Shown here: positions 1 to 8,651 of the stretch, piece after piece
Numbering within the stretch: position 1 is the first letter of the stretch
How the letters are laid out: each line of letters starts with the position of its first letter
Assembly: GCF_009363255.1 (NCBI RefSeq)
Contig: NZ_CP045318.1
Coordinates: 2,841,501 to 2,905,500 of the forward strand
Reading direction: 5' to 3'
Source: Roseivivax sp. THAF197b
Lineage (GTDB): Bacteria > Pseudomonadota > Alphaproteobacteria > Rhodobacterales > Rhodobacteraceae
Length of the DNA stretch: 64,000 nucleotides
Notes under the pieces: model-generated
Told to the model about the DNA's origin: nothing
Database searches by the model: none
Seen by the model: the letters and a program-made list of their open reading frames with translations, nothing else
Position numbers and translations under genes: made by a program

Positions 1-5
1 GCGTG

Positions 6-311
6 ATGCGCTGGTCCATTGCGAACCTGCTGATCTTCCTGCCGCTCTTTCTCCTGCTCGACCGACGCATGGTTCAGAACCGCAGCAACGATCCCGCGGG
101 CGGTCGCTCGGCCACGCGCGCCTGGCTCGGCCATGTGCTGCTGTTTCTCGCCGCGGCCACGCTGATCTGCGATGCGGTCGCGGTGCTCTACGCGTTTCTG
201 TCGGGCGATCTGACGATGCGCTTCATCGCCAAGGCCGCGTTGGTCGCGGTCGCCGCCGGGCTCGTGTTTCTGTACATCCGGGGCGTCATGTCCGAGGAGG
301 CCGCGCCATGA
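6..311 (+). CDS. Small three-helix membrane protein, function unknown
   Basis: A protein of about 101 residues with three hydrophobic stretches (roughly residues 3-18, 37-62 and 68-90), so probably an inner-membrane protein. ATG at 6 is preferred over GTG at 3 because a TGA at 4-6 overlaps it as TGATG, which suggests coupling to a gene that ends just outside the window. Its stop overlaps the next start by 4 bases (ATGA), so the two are an operon. I do not recognise a family. Confidence 0.6.
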   Translation: MRWSIANLLIFLPLFLLLDRRMVQNRSNDPAGGRSATRAWLGHVLLFLAAATLICDAVAVLYAFLSGDLTMRFIAKAALVAVAAGLVFLYIRGVMSEEAAP

Positions 312-712
312 GACCCGACCGCATCGCCGTCTGGGGCGTGAGCGTCCTCGGCATCGGGCTTGTCGCGCTGGCGCTGGTGCAGGTGGGCGGCCCGCAGGCC
401 GGGCGGATGGAGGCGCGGGACGCCGCCCGCTTCGACGATCTGCTGGCCCTGACCTCCGTCGTCACCTGCAAGGCCACGACCGAAGGCAATGTCCTGCCCG
501 AGGATCTGAGCGCCAGCACGTCCTGCTATTACGACGCGCGCCGCGAAGACCCCTATACCGGCGCGCCCTACCGCTACGAGGTGGTGGATCGCGAGGAATA
601 CCGCCTCTGCGCCGATTTCGAGGATGCCGCCCGCCTGTCGCGCCGTGCGGGCAGTTTCGATCCCGAAACCGGGTGTCTCTATCAGCAGATCAGCCTCGAT
701 CCCGCGCAATGA
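308..712 (+). CDS. Exported or membrane-anchored protein, function unknown
   Basis: A 134-residue protein with one N-terminal hydrophobic segment (about residues 8-27), followed by a polar domain with four cysteines (about residues 55, 73, 99 and 122) that could form disulfides in the periplasm. It is translationally coupled to the upstream membrane protein through an ATGA overlap, so the two may act together. No catalytic motif is visible and I do not recognise the family. Confidence 0.6.
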   Translation: MRPDRIAVWGVSVLGIGLVALALVQVGGPQAGRMEARDAARFDDLLALTSVVTCKATTEGNVLPEDLSASTSCYYDARREDPYTGAPYRYEVVDREEYRLCADFEDAARLSRRAGSFDPETGCLYQQISLDPAQ

Positions 713-739
713 AAAAGGCGAGGCACGGTGCCTCGCCTT
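713..739 (-). terminator. Intrinsic terminator after the D-amino-acid transaminase gene
   Basis: An 11-bp perfect stem (715-725 with 729-739, loop of three) is followed on the minus strand by a run of T (complement of 712-716). It lies just past the stop of the transaminase gene and also sits at the end of the converging plus-strand pair, so it may serve both. Confidence 0.75.
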
Positions 740-763
740 GGCAGCGGGTGGAAGAGCCGCCGG

Positions 764-1627
764 TCAGATCGCGGCCTTGCGGCTTTCTTCCAGGTAGATC
801 TCGCGCAACCGGGCTGCGCGGGCACCGGGTGTGCCGTCACCCAGCTTGACGCCGTCGATTTCCACGACCGGCATCACGAAGGCCGAGGCGGAGGTGATGA
901 ACGCCTCGTCGGCCTCCTTCGCCTCGTCGATGGAGTAGTTCCGCTCCTCGACCTTCATCTGCGCTTCGGCGGCAAAGCGCAGGACGGCCGCGCGGGTGAT
1001 GCCATGCAGGATGTCGTTCGACAGCGCGCGCGTGACGATGGTGTTGCCCTTGATAATATAGGCGTTGTTCGAGGTGCCCTCGGTCACAAAGCCATCCTCG
1101 ACCATCCAGGCGTCATCCGCACCGGCCTTCTTGGCCATCATCTTGCCCATCGACGGGTAGAGAAGCTGCACGGTCTTGATGTCGCGGCGGCCCCAGCGCT
1201 GATCCTCGATGGAGATGACCCGCATGCCCTTCTTGGCGGCGGGGCTGTCCGCCAGTCCCGGCTTGTTCTGGGTGAACAGCACGATCGTGGGCTCGGTCGT
1301 CTCGGGGTCGGGAAAGACGAAATCGCGATCCCCGGGCGCGCCGCGGGTGATCTGCAAATAGACCAGCCCCTCATGGATTTCGTTCCGGGTCACAAGCTGG
1401 CGGTGGATATCCAGAAGCGCGTCCATGGTGACCGGGCTGCGCATCTCCAGCTCCGACAGCGACCGCTCCAGCCGCTTCGCATGGCCTTCGAAATCAATGA
1501 GCTTGCCGTCGAGAACGCTCGTCACTTCGTAGACGCCATCGGCCATCAGGAAGGCGCGGTCGAAGATCGAGATCTTCGCCTCGTGCTCGGGCAGGTACTC
1601 TCCGTTGACGTAGACGGTGCGGGTCAT
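764..1627 (-). CDS. D-amino-acid transaminase (class IV aminotransferase)
   Basis: A 287-residue fold-type IV PLP aminotransferase. The PLP-binding lysine is K151 in RRDIKTVQLL, and TEGTSNN (182-188) is the conserved cofactor-contact loop. The DIK-x-L context and the VYVNGEY start resemble D-alanine aminotransferases more than branched-chain enzymes. It should move the amino group between D-amino acids and 2-oxo acids. ATG at 1627 is chosen over an upstream in-frame ATG because AAGGAG lies 9 bases before it. It shares its strand with dgcA and dgcN, which points to D-amino-acid use. Substrate range is inferred; an L-branched-chain enzyme is the alternative. Confidence 0.8.
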   Translation of the reverse strand: MTRTVYVNGEYLPEHEAKISIFDRAFLMADGVYEVTSVLDGKLIDFEGHAKRLERSLSELEMRSPVTMDALLDIHRQLVTRNEIHEGLVYLQITRGAPGDRDFVFPDPETTEPTIVLFTQNKPGLADSPAAKKGMRVISIEDQRWGRRDIKTVQLLYPSMGKMMAKKAGADDAWMVEDGFVTEGTSNNAYIIKGNTIVTRALSNDILHGITRAAVLRFAAEAQMKVEERNYSIDEAKEADEAFITSASAFVMPVVEIDGVKLGDGTPGARAARLREIYLEESRKAAI

Positions 1628-1724
1628 GATCGAGCTCCTTGTAAATCCGCGCGATGGTTTCCACGGCTTCGCGCATGCCGTCAATAGGACGATCTGTCAT
1701 GCGGAATGGCGGGTGCGCTGCCCC

Positions 1725-2690
1725 CTAGCCCCAAAGCCCGCGCTCGGGCGGGTGCACGCCCGCCGCGTCGAACAGAAGCGGCACCTCCCGGTCCTCGGCC
1801 AGCAGAAGCGGCCCGTCGAGATCGGTGACAAGCGCGCCCTGCGCCACCAGCGTGGCCGGGGCCATGGCCAGCGACGAGCCGACCATGCAGCCCGTCATGA
1901 CATCATAGCCTTCGGCCAGCGCCTGATCGCGCAGGGCCAGCGCCTCGGTCAGCCCGCCGGTCTTGTCGAGCTTGATATTGGCCACGTCATACTTGCCCTT
2001 GAGTGCCGGCAGCGAGGCGCGATCGTGACAGCTTTCGTCCGCGCAAAGCGGCACAGGCCGGTCGATGCCCAGAAGCGCGTCATCCTCGCCTGCGGGCAGC
2101 GGCTGCTCCACGAGGCTGACGCCGAGCTTCACGAGATGCGGCGCGAGATCGGCATAGACCTCCGCCGACCAGCCCTCATTGGCATCGATGATGATCCGCG
2201 CCTCGGGCGCGCCACGCCGCACGGCCTCGAGCCGGGGCATGTCCTCGGGCGTGCCGAGCTTGATCTTCAGAAGCGGGCGGTGCGCGTGTTTGCGGGCCGC
2301 GGCCTCCATCTTTTCAGGAGTGTCGAGCGACAGGGTGAAGGCCGTGACCTCGGGCTTGGGTGCGGGCAGACCCGCCAGTTCCCAGACGCGGCACCCTGCC
2401 GCTTTGGCCTCAAGGTCCCAAAGCGCGCAATCGACGGCGTTCCGCGCGGCACCGGCGGGCAGCGCATCCTGCAGGGCGGTCCGGTCGATGCCCTCGGGCA
2501 GCCCCTCGATCTGGGCGGTCACGCTGTCGAGCGTCTCGTCGTAACGCGCATAAGGCACGCATTCGCCCCAGCCCGTGACGCCGTCGCGCGTGATGCGCAC
2601 GGTCAGCACCTTGGCCTCGGTGCGCGAGCCCCGGCTGATCGTGAAGGCCTCGGCCAGCTTGAAGATATCCGGCGTAACGGTGATGGTCAT
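1725..2690 (-). CDS. dgcA: N-acetyl-D-glutamate racemase DgcA / dipeptide epimerase family
   Basis: A 321-residue enolase-superfamily enzyme of the dipeptide-epimerase branch. The acid/base lysines are K142/K144 in LLKIKLG and K240/K243 in NIKLDK; the metal ligands are D169, E195 and D218. Alone it could be read as an L-Ala-D/L-Glu epimerase. With the DUF1611 gene directly upstream, the pair matches the DgcN-DgcA route of marine bacteria, in which DgcA interconverts N-acetyl-D- and N-acetyl-L-glutamate. The gap to dgcN is 51 bases, so co-transcription is likely. The role is assigned from context. Confidence 0.8.
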   Translation of the reverse strand: MTITVTPDIFKLAEAFTISRGSRTEAKVLTVRITRDGVTGWGECVPYARYDETLDSVTAQIEGLPEGIDRTALQDALPAGAARNAVDCALWDLEAKAAGCRVWELAGLPAPKPEVTAFTLSLDTPEKMEAAARKHAHRPLLKIKLGTPEDMPRLEAVRRGAPEARIIIDANEGWSAEVYADLAPHLVKLGVSLVEQPLPAGEDDALLGIDRPVPLCADESCHDRASLPALKGKYDVANIKLDKTGGLTEALALRDQALAEGYDVMTGCMVGSSLAMAPATLVAQGALVTDLDGPLLLAEDREVPLLFDAAGVHPPERGLWG

Positions 2691-2741
2691 GTCGTCTCTC
2701 CCGCGATGAAAGCCCGCCCGGGCTTGAAAAGCTGCCGCCCC

Positions 2742-3743
2742 TCAGTGGGCCGCCAGTGCATCGACGAGCTTGCCCGCCCCGTGACGATAGGGATCGACGG
2801 CCGGCAATCCCAACTTCGCCTCGAGATCCGTGAGATACGCATTTGCCTCGTCGTCGCCGAGCGCCTTCGTGTTGACCGAAATCCCCACCACCGCGCAGTC
2901 GGGATTGGCCACGCGGGCCAGCGTCAGCGCAAGGTCGCGCAGTTCCTCGAGCGAGGGCAGGCTGTAGTCGGGCAGACCACGCATATGCGTGCGCGTCGGC
3001 TCGTGGCAGAGGATCAGCGCATCGGGCTGGCCACCATGGATCAGCGCCATGGTCACCCCGGAATAGGAGACATGGTAGAGGCTCCCCTGCCCCTCGATCA
3101 CGTCCCAATGGTCGGGATCGTTGTCGGGTGTCAGCCACTCGACGGCACCGGCCATGAAATCCGCGATCACCGCGTCGAGCGGCACGCCTTCGCCGGTGAT
3201 CAGGATGCCCGTCTGTCCGGTGGCCCGGAACGAGGATTTCATGCCCCGCTCCTTCATCTCGCGATCAAGCGCGAGTGCCGTGTACATCTTCCCGATGGAG
3301 CAATCCGTGCCCACGGCGAGCACGCGCTTGCCGGTGCGCTTTTTGCCGTCCGCAATGGGATATTCCACCTCCGGGATCCGCACGTCATGCAGAGTGCGGC
3401 CGGTCTCGGCGGCTTTTGCGGCAAGGTCGGCCTCCTTGCGCAGCAGATTGTGCAGACCGCTGGCGATATCGAAGCCGTGATCCAAGGCGGCAAGCAGCAC
3501 CTCTTTCCACTTGGCCGAGATCTTGCCGCCCCGGTTGGCCACGCCGATCACAAGCGTCTTGGCGCCCGCCGCCTTGGCCTCTTCGAGCGTCATGTCGGTG
3601 AGGCCCATATCGGCATTGCACCCGTCGAGACGCAATTGGCCCACGCAATTCTCCGGTCGCCAATCCTTGATGCCCTGGGCCACCTTGGCCGCCAGCGGGT
3701 CAGGCGCGTCGCCCAGAAACAGCAGATATGGGGTCTCGATCAT
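2742..3743 (-). CDS. dgcN: DgcN, DUF1611 family, D-glutamate N-acetyltransferase
   Basis: A 333-residue DUF1611 protein. The C-terminal half is a P-loop-like domain: VGTDCSIGKM (about 167-176) acts as the Walker A-like strand and loop, and VIEGQGSL (about 240-247) follows. The family includes DgcN, which acetylates D-glutamate as the first step of D-glutamate catabolism before racemisation by DgcA. First gene of the dgcN-dgcA pair, with a transaminase downstream. The start at 3743 lies in the 241-base divergent region shared with mcl1. Confidence 0.8.
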   Translation of the reverse strand: MIETPYLLFLGDAPDPLAAKVAQGIKDWRPENCVGQLRLDGCNADMGLTDMTLEEAKAAGAKTLVIGVANRGGKISAKWKEVLLAALDHGFDIASGLHNLLRKEADLAAKAAETGRTLHDVRIPEVEYPIADGKKRTGKRVLAVGTDCSIGKMYTALALDREMKERGMKSSFRATGQTGILITGEGVPLDAVIADFMAGAVEWLTPDNDPDHWDVIEGQGSLYHVSYSGVTMALIHGGQPDALILCHEPTRTHMRGLPDYSLPSLEELRDLALTLARVANPDCAVVGISVNTKALGDDEANAYLTDLEAKLGLPAVDPYRHGAGKLVDALAAH

Positions 3744-3984
3744 CGCATCCTCCAGATATTTTGGCAGAACCTAACAGGATGTGACGGAATGTCCTGCGCG
3801 TCTTGGGCGGAAAATGCGCCCGCCCCGCAAGAAAGTCGCGAAACACGGGGGATTTGACGAAGAATTCACCAATTGGCACAGGGAATGCTGCAGCTGCAAA
3901 ATAACCTTGCGCGCGTTGCAGCAATTTTATACCGATCCAGTGATCAACTTTGAAATTTCCTTAGCCCAAGGAGGCTCGCTCTCC

Positions 3985-4941
3985 ATGTCCTTCCGCATCC
4001 AGCCCGCGCCCGTCGCACGCCCCAATCGCTGCCAGCTGTTCGGGCCCGGCTCCCGCCCCGCGATCTTCGAGAAGATGGCCGCCTCCGCCGCCGATGTCAT
4101 CAATCTCGACCTCGAGGATTCGGTCTCGCCCGATGACAAGGACAGCGCGCGCGCCAATATCATTCAGGCCATCGGCGACGTGGATTGGGGCGACAAGACC
4201 CTGTCGGTACGCATCAACGGGCTCGATACGCCCTACTGGTATCGCGACGTGGTGGACCTTCTGGAACAGGCCTCGGACCGGCTCGACCAGATCATGATCC
4301 CCAAAGTGGGCAATGCCGCCGATCTTTACGCGGTGGATGCGCTCGTCACCGCCGTGGAGGCTGCGAAAGCCCGCAAGAAGCGGATCGCCTTCGAGGTCAT
4401 CATCGAATCGGCCGCCGGCATCTCCCATGTCGAGGAAATCGCCGCCGCCACACCGCGCCTTGAGGCCATGAGCCTCGGGGCTGCCGATTTCGCGGCCTCC
4501 ATGGGCATGGCCACCACGGGCATCGGCGGCACCCAGAAATGGTATTACATGCACCACGAGGGCGTGAATTACTGGTCCGACCCCTGGCATTGGGCGCAGG
4601 CCGCCATCGTCGCCGCCTGCCGCACCCATGGCGTCCTGCCCGTCGACGGCCCCTTCGGCGATTTCTCCGATGACGAGGGTTTCCGAGCCCAGGCACGCCG
4701 CTCCGCCACGCTGGGCATGGTCGGGAAATGGGCCATCCACCCCAAGCAGGTGGCGCTCGCAAACGAGGTCTTCACGCCGTCCGATGAGGCCGTGGGCGAG
4801 GCGCGCGAGATCCTGTCGGCCATGGAAGAGGCCAAGGCCCGCGGCGAAGGTGCGACCGTCTACAAGGGGCGGCTGGTCGACATCGCCTCGATCAAGCAGG
4901 CAGAGGTGATCGTGCGCCAGGCGGAGATGATCGGGCTCTGA
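3985..4941 (+). CDS. mcl1: L-malyl-CoA / beta-methylmalyl-CoA lyase Mcl1
   Basis: A 318-residue CitE/HpcH-family lyase. It reversibly condenses acetyl-CoA or propionyl-CoA with glyoxylate and serves the ethylmalonyl-CoA pathway and 3-hydroxypropionate-type metabolism. The N-terminus (MSFRIQPAPVARPNRCQLFG) and length match Rhodobacter Mcl1. LDLEDSV (about 36-42) and the EVIIESAAG segment carry the acidic metal-binding residues. ATG at 3985 is fixed by AAGGAGG at 3968-3974; upstream in-frame starts lack this. The gene is monocistronic, divergent from dgcN and convergent with rarA. Confidence 0.92.
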   Translation: MSFRIQPAPVARPNRCQLFGPGSRPAIFEKMAASAADVINLDLEDSVSPDDKDSARANIIQAIGDVDWGDKTLSVRINGLDTPYWYRDVVDLLEQASDRLDQIMIPKVGNAADLYAVDALVTAVEAAKARKKRIAFEVIIESAAGISHVEEIAAATPRLEAMSLGAADFAASMGMATTGIGGTQKWYYMHHEGVNYWSDPWHWAQAAIVAACRTHGVLPVDGPFGDFSDDEGFRAQARRSATLGMVGKWAIHPKQVALANEVFTPSDEAVGEAREILSAMEEAKARGEGATVYKGRLVDIASIKQAEVIVRQAEMIGL

Positions 4942-4967
4942 GCCTGGTCTGGTTTCTTTTTGAGACG

Positions 4968-4994
4968 GGATCCGATGCCCTTGGCATCGGATCC
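4968..4994. repeat. 12-bp perfect palindrome after mcl1
   Basis: Arms 4968-4979 and 4983-4994 are perfect inverted copies with a 3-base loop. Neither strand has a T run after it, so it is a hairpin or REP-like element between convergent genes rather than a clear intrinsic terminator. Confidence 0.5.
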
Positions 4995-5054
4995 GTTGGG
5001 GGCTCTGCCTCGTCGCCATTGTCGCTCGGACCAATGGCGCAACAATAGCGACCC

Positions 5055-5080
5055 CCGGAGGTATTTTGGGTCCGAACGTG
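5055..5080. repeat. Dispersed 26-base repeat, copy 1
   Basis: The 26 bases here reappear, reverse-complemented and with one mismatch, at 41276-41301. Both copies lie between the 3' ends of convergent genes. No hairpin of note is contained in the unit. Confidence 0.55.
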
Positions 5081-5128
5081 ACAGGGTGTGGCGCTTGATG
5101 CGTTGGAGTGGGACGCTCTGTGGGGGGG

Positions 5129-6454
5129 TTATTTGGCGCCGCGTTCTTTCCGCAGGCGATTGAAATACTGGGTGCGTTTTTTCAGCTCCCGCTCGAAGCC
5201 GCGCTCCACCGGTTGGTAGAAATCCGGCCGCTCCATGCCGTCGGGAAAGTAGTTCTGCCCCGAAAACGCATCCTCCTGATCGTGATCATAGGCATAGCCC
5301 GCGCCGTATCCCTGCTCTTCCATCAGCTTCGTGGGCGCGTTCAGGATGTGTTTGGGCGGCGGTGCAGAGCCTGTCTTCTTTGCTGCCCGCCGCGCGGCTT
5401 TATAGGCCGCGTAGCCCGCGTTCGATTTCGGTGCGAGGGCGATATAGGTGACCGCTTGCGCCAGCGCCAACTCGCCTTCGGGTGAGCCTAGCCGTTCGAA
5501 GATCTGCCACGCTTCGAGGCAACGCGCCTGCGCCTCGGGATCGGCAAGGCCGATATCCTCCACGGCCATGCGGGTGATCCGCCGCGCGAGGTAGCGCGGA
5601 TCCTCACCACCTTCGAGCATGCGCGCGAACCAGTAGAGCGCCGCATCGGGGTCGGAGCCGCGGACCGATTTGTGCAGTGCGGAGATCAGGTTGTAATGCC
5701 CATCGCCGGATTTGTCGTATTGCGCCGCGCGCCGCATCAGTCGCTGCGACAAGGCGGTGCGGTCAAGCGGGGCCGCAACGCGCCAGGCCGCGATCTGCTC
5801 CACGAGGTTCAGAAGCGCGCGGCCATCGCCATCGGCCATCTCGATCAGGGCCGCACGAGCCTCCGGATCGAGCGGCAAGGCGGCATCCAGCTCCGCCTCG
5901 GCACGCGCGATGAGCGCCGCGAGATCGGCCTCGGAAAGCCGCTCGAGCACCATGACCTGCGCCCGGCTGAGAAGAGCGGCATTGAGCTCGAAGCTCGGGT
6001 TCTCCGTGGTCGCCCCGACAAGGAGGATCGTGCCATCCTCCATATGCGGCAGGAAGCTGTCCTGCTGGGCCTTGTTGAAGCGGTGGATCTCGTCGACGAA
6101 AAGCAGCGTGCCCTGCCCGGATCTGCGGCGCAGCTTGGCGGCCTCGAACACCTTCTTCAGCTCTGCAACACCCGAAAAGATCGCGCTGATCTGCACGAAT
6201 TCCAGATCCGTTTCATGGGCCAGCAGCCGCGCAATCGTGGTCTTGCCGACCCCCGGCGGCCCCCAGAACACGATGGAGCCAAGCGCGCCCGCATCGAGCA
6301 TCACGCGAAGAGGCCCGTCCGGGCCGAGGAGCTGGCCCTGCCCGATCACCTCCGACAGATTGCGCGGGCGAATGCGGTCGGCCAGCGGGCGCGGTGCCCG
6401 GCCCTGGTTGTCGCGCTCGCCGTCATCCGTGGCACTATCGAAAAGATCAGCCAT
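5129..6454 (-). CDS. rarA: Replication-associated recombination protein RarA (MgsA family AAA ATPase)
   Basis: A 441-residue clamp-loader-like AAA+ ATPase that acts at stalled replication forks. Visible are Walker A GPPGVGKTT (65-73), Walker B LLFVDEIHRF, sensor segment GATTENPSFELN, and the C-terminal tetramerisation region ending in YFNRLRKERG. The ATG at 6454 overlaps the stop of the upstream protease gene as TGATG, so the two are translationally coupled; longer in-frame starts would run deep into that gene and are rejected. Normal length for the family. Confidence 0.93.
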   Translation of the reverse strand: MADLFDSATDDGERDNQGRAPRPLADRIRPRNLSEVIGQGQLLGPDGPLRVMLDAGALGSIVFWGPPGVGKTTIARLLAHETDLEFVQISAIFSGVAELKKVFEAAKLRRRSGQGTLLFVDEIHRFNKAQQDSFLPHMEDGTILLVGATTENPSFELNAALLSRAQVMVLERLSEADLAALIARAEAELDAALPLDPEARAALIEMADGDGRALLNLVEQIAAWRVAAPLDRTALSQRLMRRAAQYDKSGDGHYNLISALHKSVRGSDPDAALYWFARMLEGGEDPRYLARRITRMAVEDIGLADPEAQARCLEAWQIFERLGSPEGELALAQAVTYIALAPKSNAGYAAYKAARRAAKKTGSAPPPKHILNAPTKLMEEQGYGAGYAYDHDQEDAFSGQNYFPDGMERPDFYQPVERGFERELKKRTQYFNRLRKERGAK

Positions 6455-7851
6455 CAGGCGCGGAACCTCACGGCAAGGCGGCGCGTGCCGCGCAAAATAT
6501 CTATCTGGATGCCCGGCGCTGCCCGTTGCAGAAGCGGCGCCACATCCGCCGGACGCTCCGGCGCGCGCCCGTTGATCGCCCGCAGGATATCGCCGCGGCG
6601 CAGCCCGGCCCGCGCCCCCCATGGTCCAGGATCGACGACGATCATCCCCTCCGCGCGCGGATCAAGCGACATCTCCTCGCCCAATGCGGGATTGATGCGC
6701 GAGACGACAAGCCCCGGCAGCACGCTCATCTCGCCAAGCGACACCGTGTCCCGTGGCGGCGTTTCCGGCGCGGCGATCAGCGTCACCGGCACATCGCGCA
6801 CGGTCTCGCCGCGCATGACACGGACCTGCATCTCGGCGCCGATGCCCCGCACCGACATGTGGTAGATCATCTCGGAGGGCGTGTTCACCGGCGCGCCATC
6901 GGCGGCCTCGATCACGTCCCCGACCTCGATCCCCGCTGCGGCGAAGGGCGACAGCGGATGCACATCCGCAATCAGGATACCGCTCGGACGGCTGCGCCCC
7001 AGACTGTCGGAGAGGTCCTGATCCACGGGCTGCCCCGTCAGCCCGGCCCAGGGGCGCGTGAAGCGATCGGCTCCCGCCTCCGCCTGGCGCACGAATTGCG
7101 CCACGAGCGCTGCGGGGATCGCGAACCCGATGCCGTTCGACCCGCCGGAGCGGCTGAGGATCGAGGTGTTCACCCCAATCAGGCGACCGCGCGTGTCGAT
7201 CAGTGCGCCCCCGGAATTGCCGGGGTTGATCGGTGCGTCGGTCTGGATGAAATAGCCCCGCGCATTGCCCGTGGCCGTCCCCGACCGCGCCAGCCCCGAG
7301 ACGATACCAGACGACACCGTCTGCCCGACACCGAACGGGTTGCCGATGGCGAGCACCAATTCGCCCACTTCCACGGGATCGCCGCTGCGCAAGGGCAGGA
7401 ACGGCATGTCCGTGGCCTCCTCGAGCTTCAGGATGGCGAGATCCGATTCCTCGTCTCCGAGCAGGACGCGCGCACGAAATTCACGGCGATCGTTCAGCAC
7501 CACGCGGATATCCTGCGCCTCGCCGACCACGTGATAATTCGACACGACGATCCCGTCCGCCGACAGGATCACTCCCGATCCGAGTGAGTTCTGCACGCGC
7601 GGACGGGAGGGAGCGAAGTCGCGGAAAAAGTTGCCGAAGAACGGATCGTCCGCGAATGGCGAGCGGCGCTCAATGATGCGGCTTGCATAGATGTTGACGA
7701 CCGCGGGGGCCGCTTCGCGGACCAGGGGCGCGAAGGACAGGGTGATCTCGGAGGCGCTTTGCGGCACGCGCTCCTCGGCGCGGACCGGCATGGCCATCAC
7801 AAGACCGACAAGCAGGCACAGGCTGAGACGATGGAGACCGGGCAGAGGCAT
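6454..7851 (-). CDS. DegP/DegQ-type periplasmic serine protease
   Basis: A 465-residue HtrA-family protease-chaperone for misfolded envelope proteins. A signal peptide spans about residues 1-25 (cut after PVRA). The trypsin-like domain has catalytic H107 (SNYHVV), D137 (ESDLAI) and S213 (GNSGG). Two PDZ domains follow (about 265-350 and 375-465). Starting at ATG 7851 puts the signal peptide at the N-terminus; the ORF extends 60 codons further upstream but that adds a basic, non-signal-like sequence. Coupled to rarA through TGATG, an odd pairing seen in related genomes. I cannot tell DegP, DegQ and DegS-like roles apart, though two PDZ domains and a cleavable signal argue against DegS. Confidence 0.9.
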   Translation of the reverse strand: MPLPGLHRLSLCLLVGLVMAMPVRAEERVPQSASEITLSFAPLVREAAPAVVNIYASRIIERRSPFADDPFFGNFFRDFAPSRPRVQNSLGSGVILSADGIVVSNYHVVGEAQDIRVVLNDRREFRARVLLGDEESDLAILKLEEATDMPFLPLRSGDPVEVGELVLAIGNPFGVGQTVSSGIVSGLARSGTATGNARGYFIQTDAPINPGNSGGALIDTRGRLIGVNTSILSRSGGSNGIGFAIPAALVAQFVRQAEAGADRFTRPWAGLTGQPVDQDLSDSLGRSRPSGILIADVHPLSPFAAAGIEVGDVIEAADGAPVNTPSEMIYHMSVRGIGAEMQVRVMRGETVRDVPVTLIAAPETPPRDTVSLGEMSVLPGLVVSRINPALGEEMSLDPRAEGMIVVDPGPWGARAGLRRGDILRAINGRAPERPADVAPLLQRAAPGIQIDILRGTRRLAVRFRA

Positions 7852-8011
7852 GAGACGGCTTTCATTCGCAATATCCCGGATATGTCCGCCCGTCCGCGCG
7901 ATTGCAAGCGAGGCGCGGGGGTCGCGCGCATCGCATCGCGAGAGGCGGTCGCACAGGCCAGAGCCGCGCGTGCGATCTTCGCCGGTCAGTAAAGGAAATG
8001 CGCCGGGCAAG

Positions 8012-8041
8012 AAAAAACCCCGCCGGGCCAACCGACGGGGC
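8012..8041 (-). terminator. Intrinsic terminator of the rpsM-rplQ unit
   Basis: A GC-rich stem (about 8018-8026 with 8031-8039, one mismatch) is followed on the minus strand by six T (complement of 8012-8017). It lies 26 bases past rplQ and closes the alpha operon. Confidence 0.85.
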
Positions 8042-8067
8042 TTTCTAAGTTCGGTTGGACGCGCGGA

Positions 8068-8493
8068 TTATTCCGCGTCGGCCGCCGCTTCCTCAGCTGC
8101 GACGCGCGCCTTGTCGGCGGCACCTTTCGCCTCGGGATCGCGGTCCACGAATTCGATGATCGCCATGGGCGCCATGTCGCCGTAGCGGAAACCGGCCTTC
8201 AGGATGCGAACATAGCCGCCCTGACGCTCGGCGTAGCGCGGGCCGAGGATTTCGAACAGCTTGGCGACGTGGATGTCCTGCTTGAGCTGCGATGCGGCCT
8301 GACGGCGGGCGTGCAGATCGCCGCGCTTGCCGAGGGTGACGAGCTTCTCGATCACCGGGCGCAGTTCCTTGGCCTTGGGCAGGGTCGTCTTGATCTGCTC
8401 ATGTTCGATGAGCGAGCCGGCCATGTTCGCAAAGAGCGCCTTGCGGTGCTCATGGGTGCGGTTCAGGCGGCGGTAGCCTTTTGCGTGACGCAT
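8068..8493 (-). CDS. rplQ: 50S ribosomal protein L17
   Basis: A 141-residue L17 starting [20 protein letters not shown], with the family core [17 protein letters not shown]. It has an Ala/Glu-rich C-terminal tail of about 20 residues, as is common in alphaproteobacteria. Last gene of rpsM-rpsK-rpoA-rplQ. The 158-base gap to rpoA holds a 9-bp hairpin without a T run, so some transcript processing or attenuation between the two is possible. Confidence 0.97.
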   Translation of the reverse strand: MRHAKGYRRLNRTHEHRKALFANMAGSLIEHEQIKTTLPKAKELRPVIEKLVTLGKRGDLHARRQAASQLKQDIHVAKLFEILGPRYAERQGGYVRILKAGFRYGDMAPMAIIEFVDRDPEAKGAADKARVAAEEAAADAE

Positions 8494-8585
8494 GGTCTTT
8501 CTCCTTTTGCCCTCTACGGGCGGTTTTGCTTTGTCCGGGACCCGATGCGTGTCAGGCCCTCACCTTGGGGCTTATGCCCGGTCGT

Positions 8586-8616
8586 TTTGCCCGGCCGGGT
8601 GGGCCGCCCGGGCAAA
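8586..8616 (-). other. 9-bp hairpin between rpoA and rplQ
   Basis: Arms 8586-8594 and 8608-8616 pair perfectly around a 13-base GC-rich loop. No T run follows on the minus strand, so this fits an mRNA processing or partial attenuation site better than a full terminator. Confidence 0.4.
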
Positions 8617-8651
8617 TTCGCAGGCGCGCATCATGCGCGCGGCGACCGTTC

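Noticed and set aside
1617-3857. A 746-codon plus-strand frame over dgcA and dgcN
   Set aside because: Antisense shadow; the minus-strand enzymes have intact active sites.
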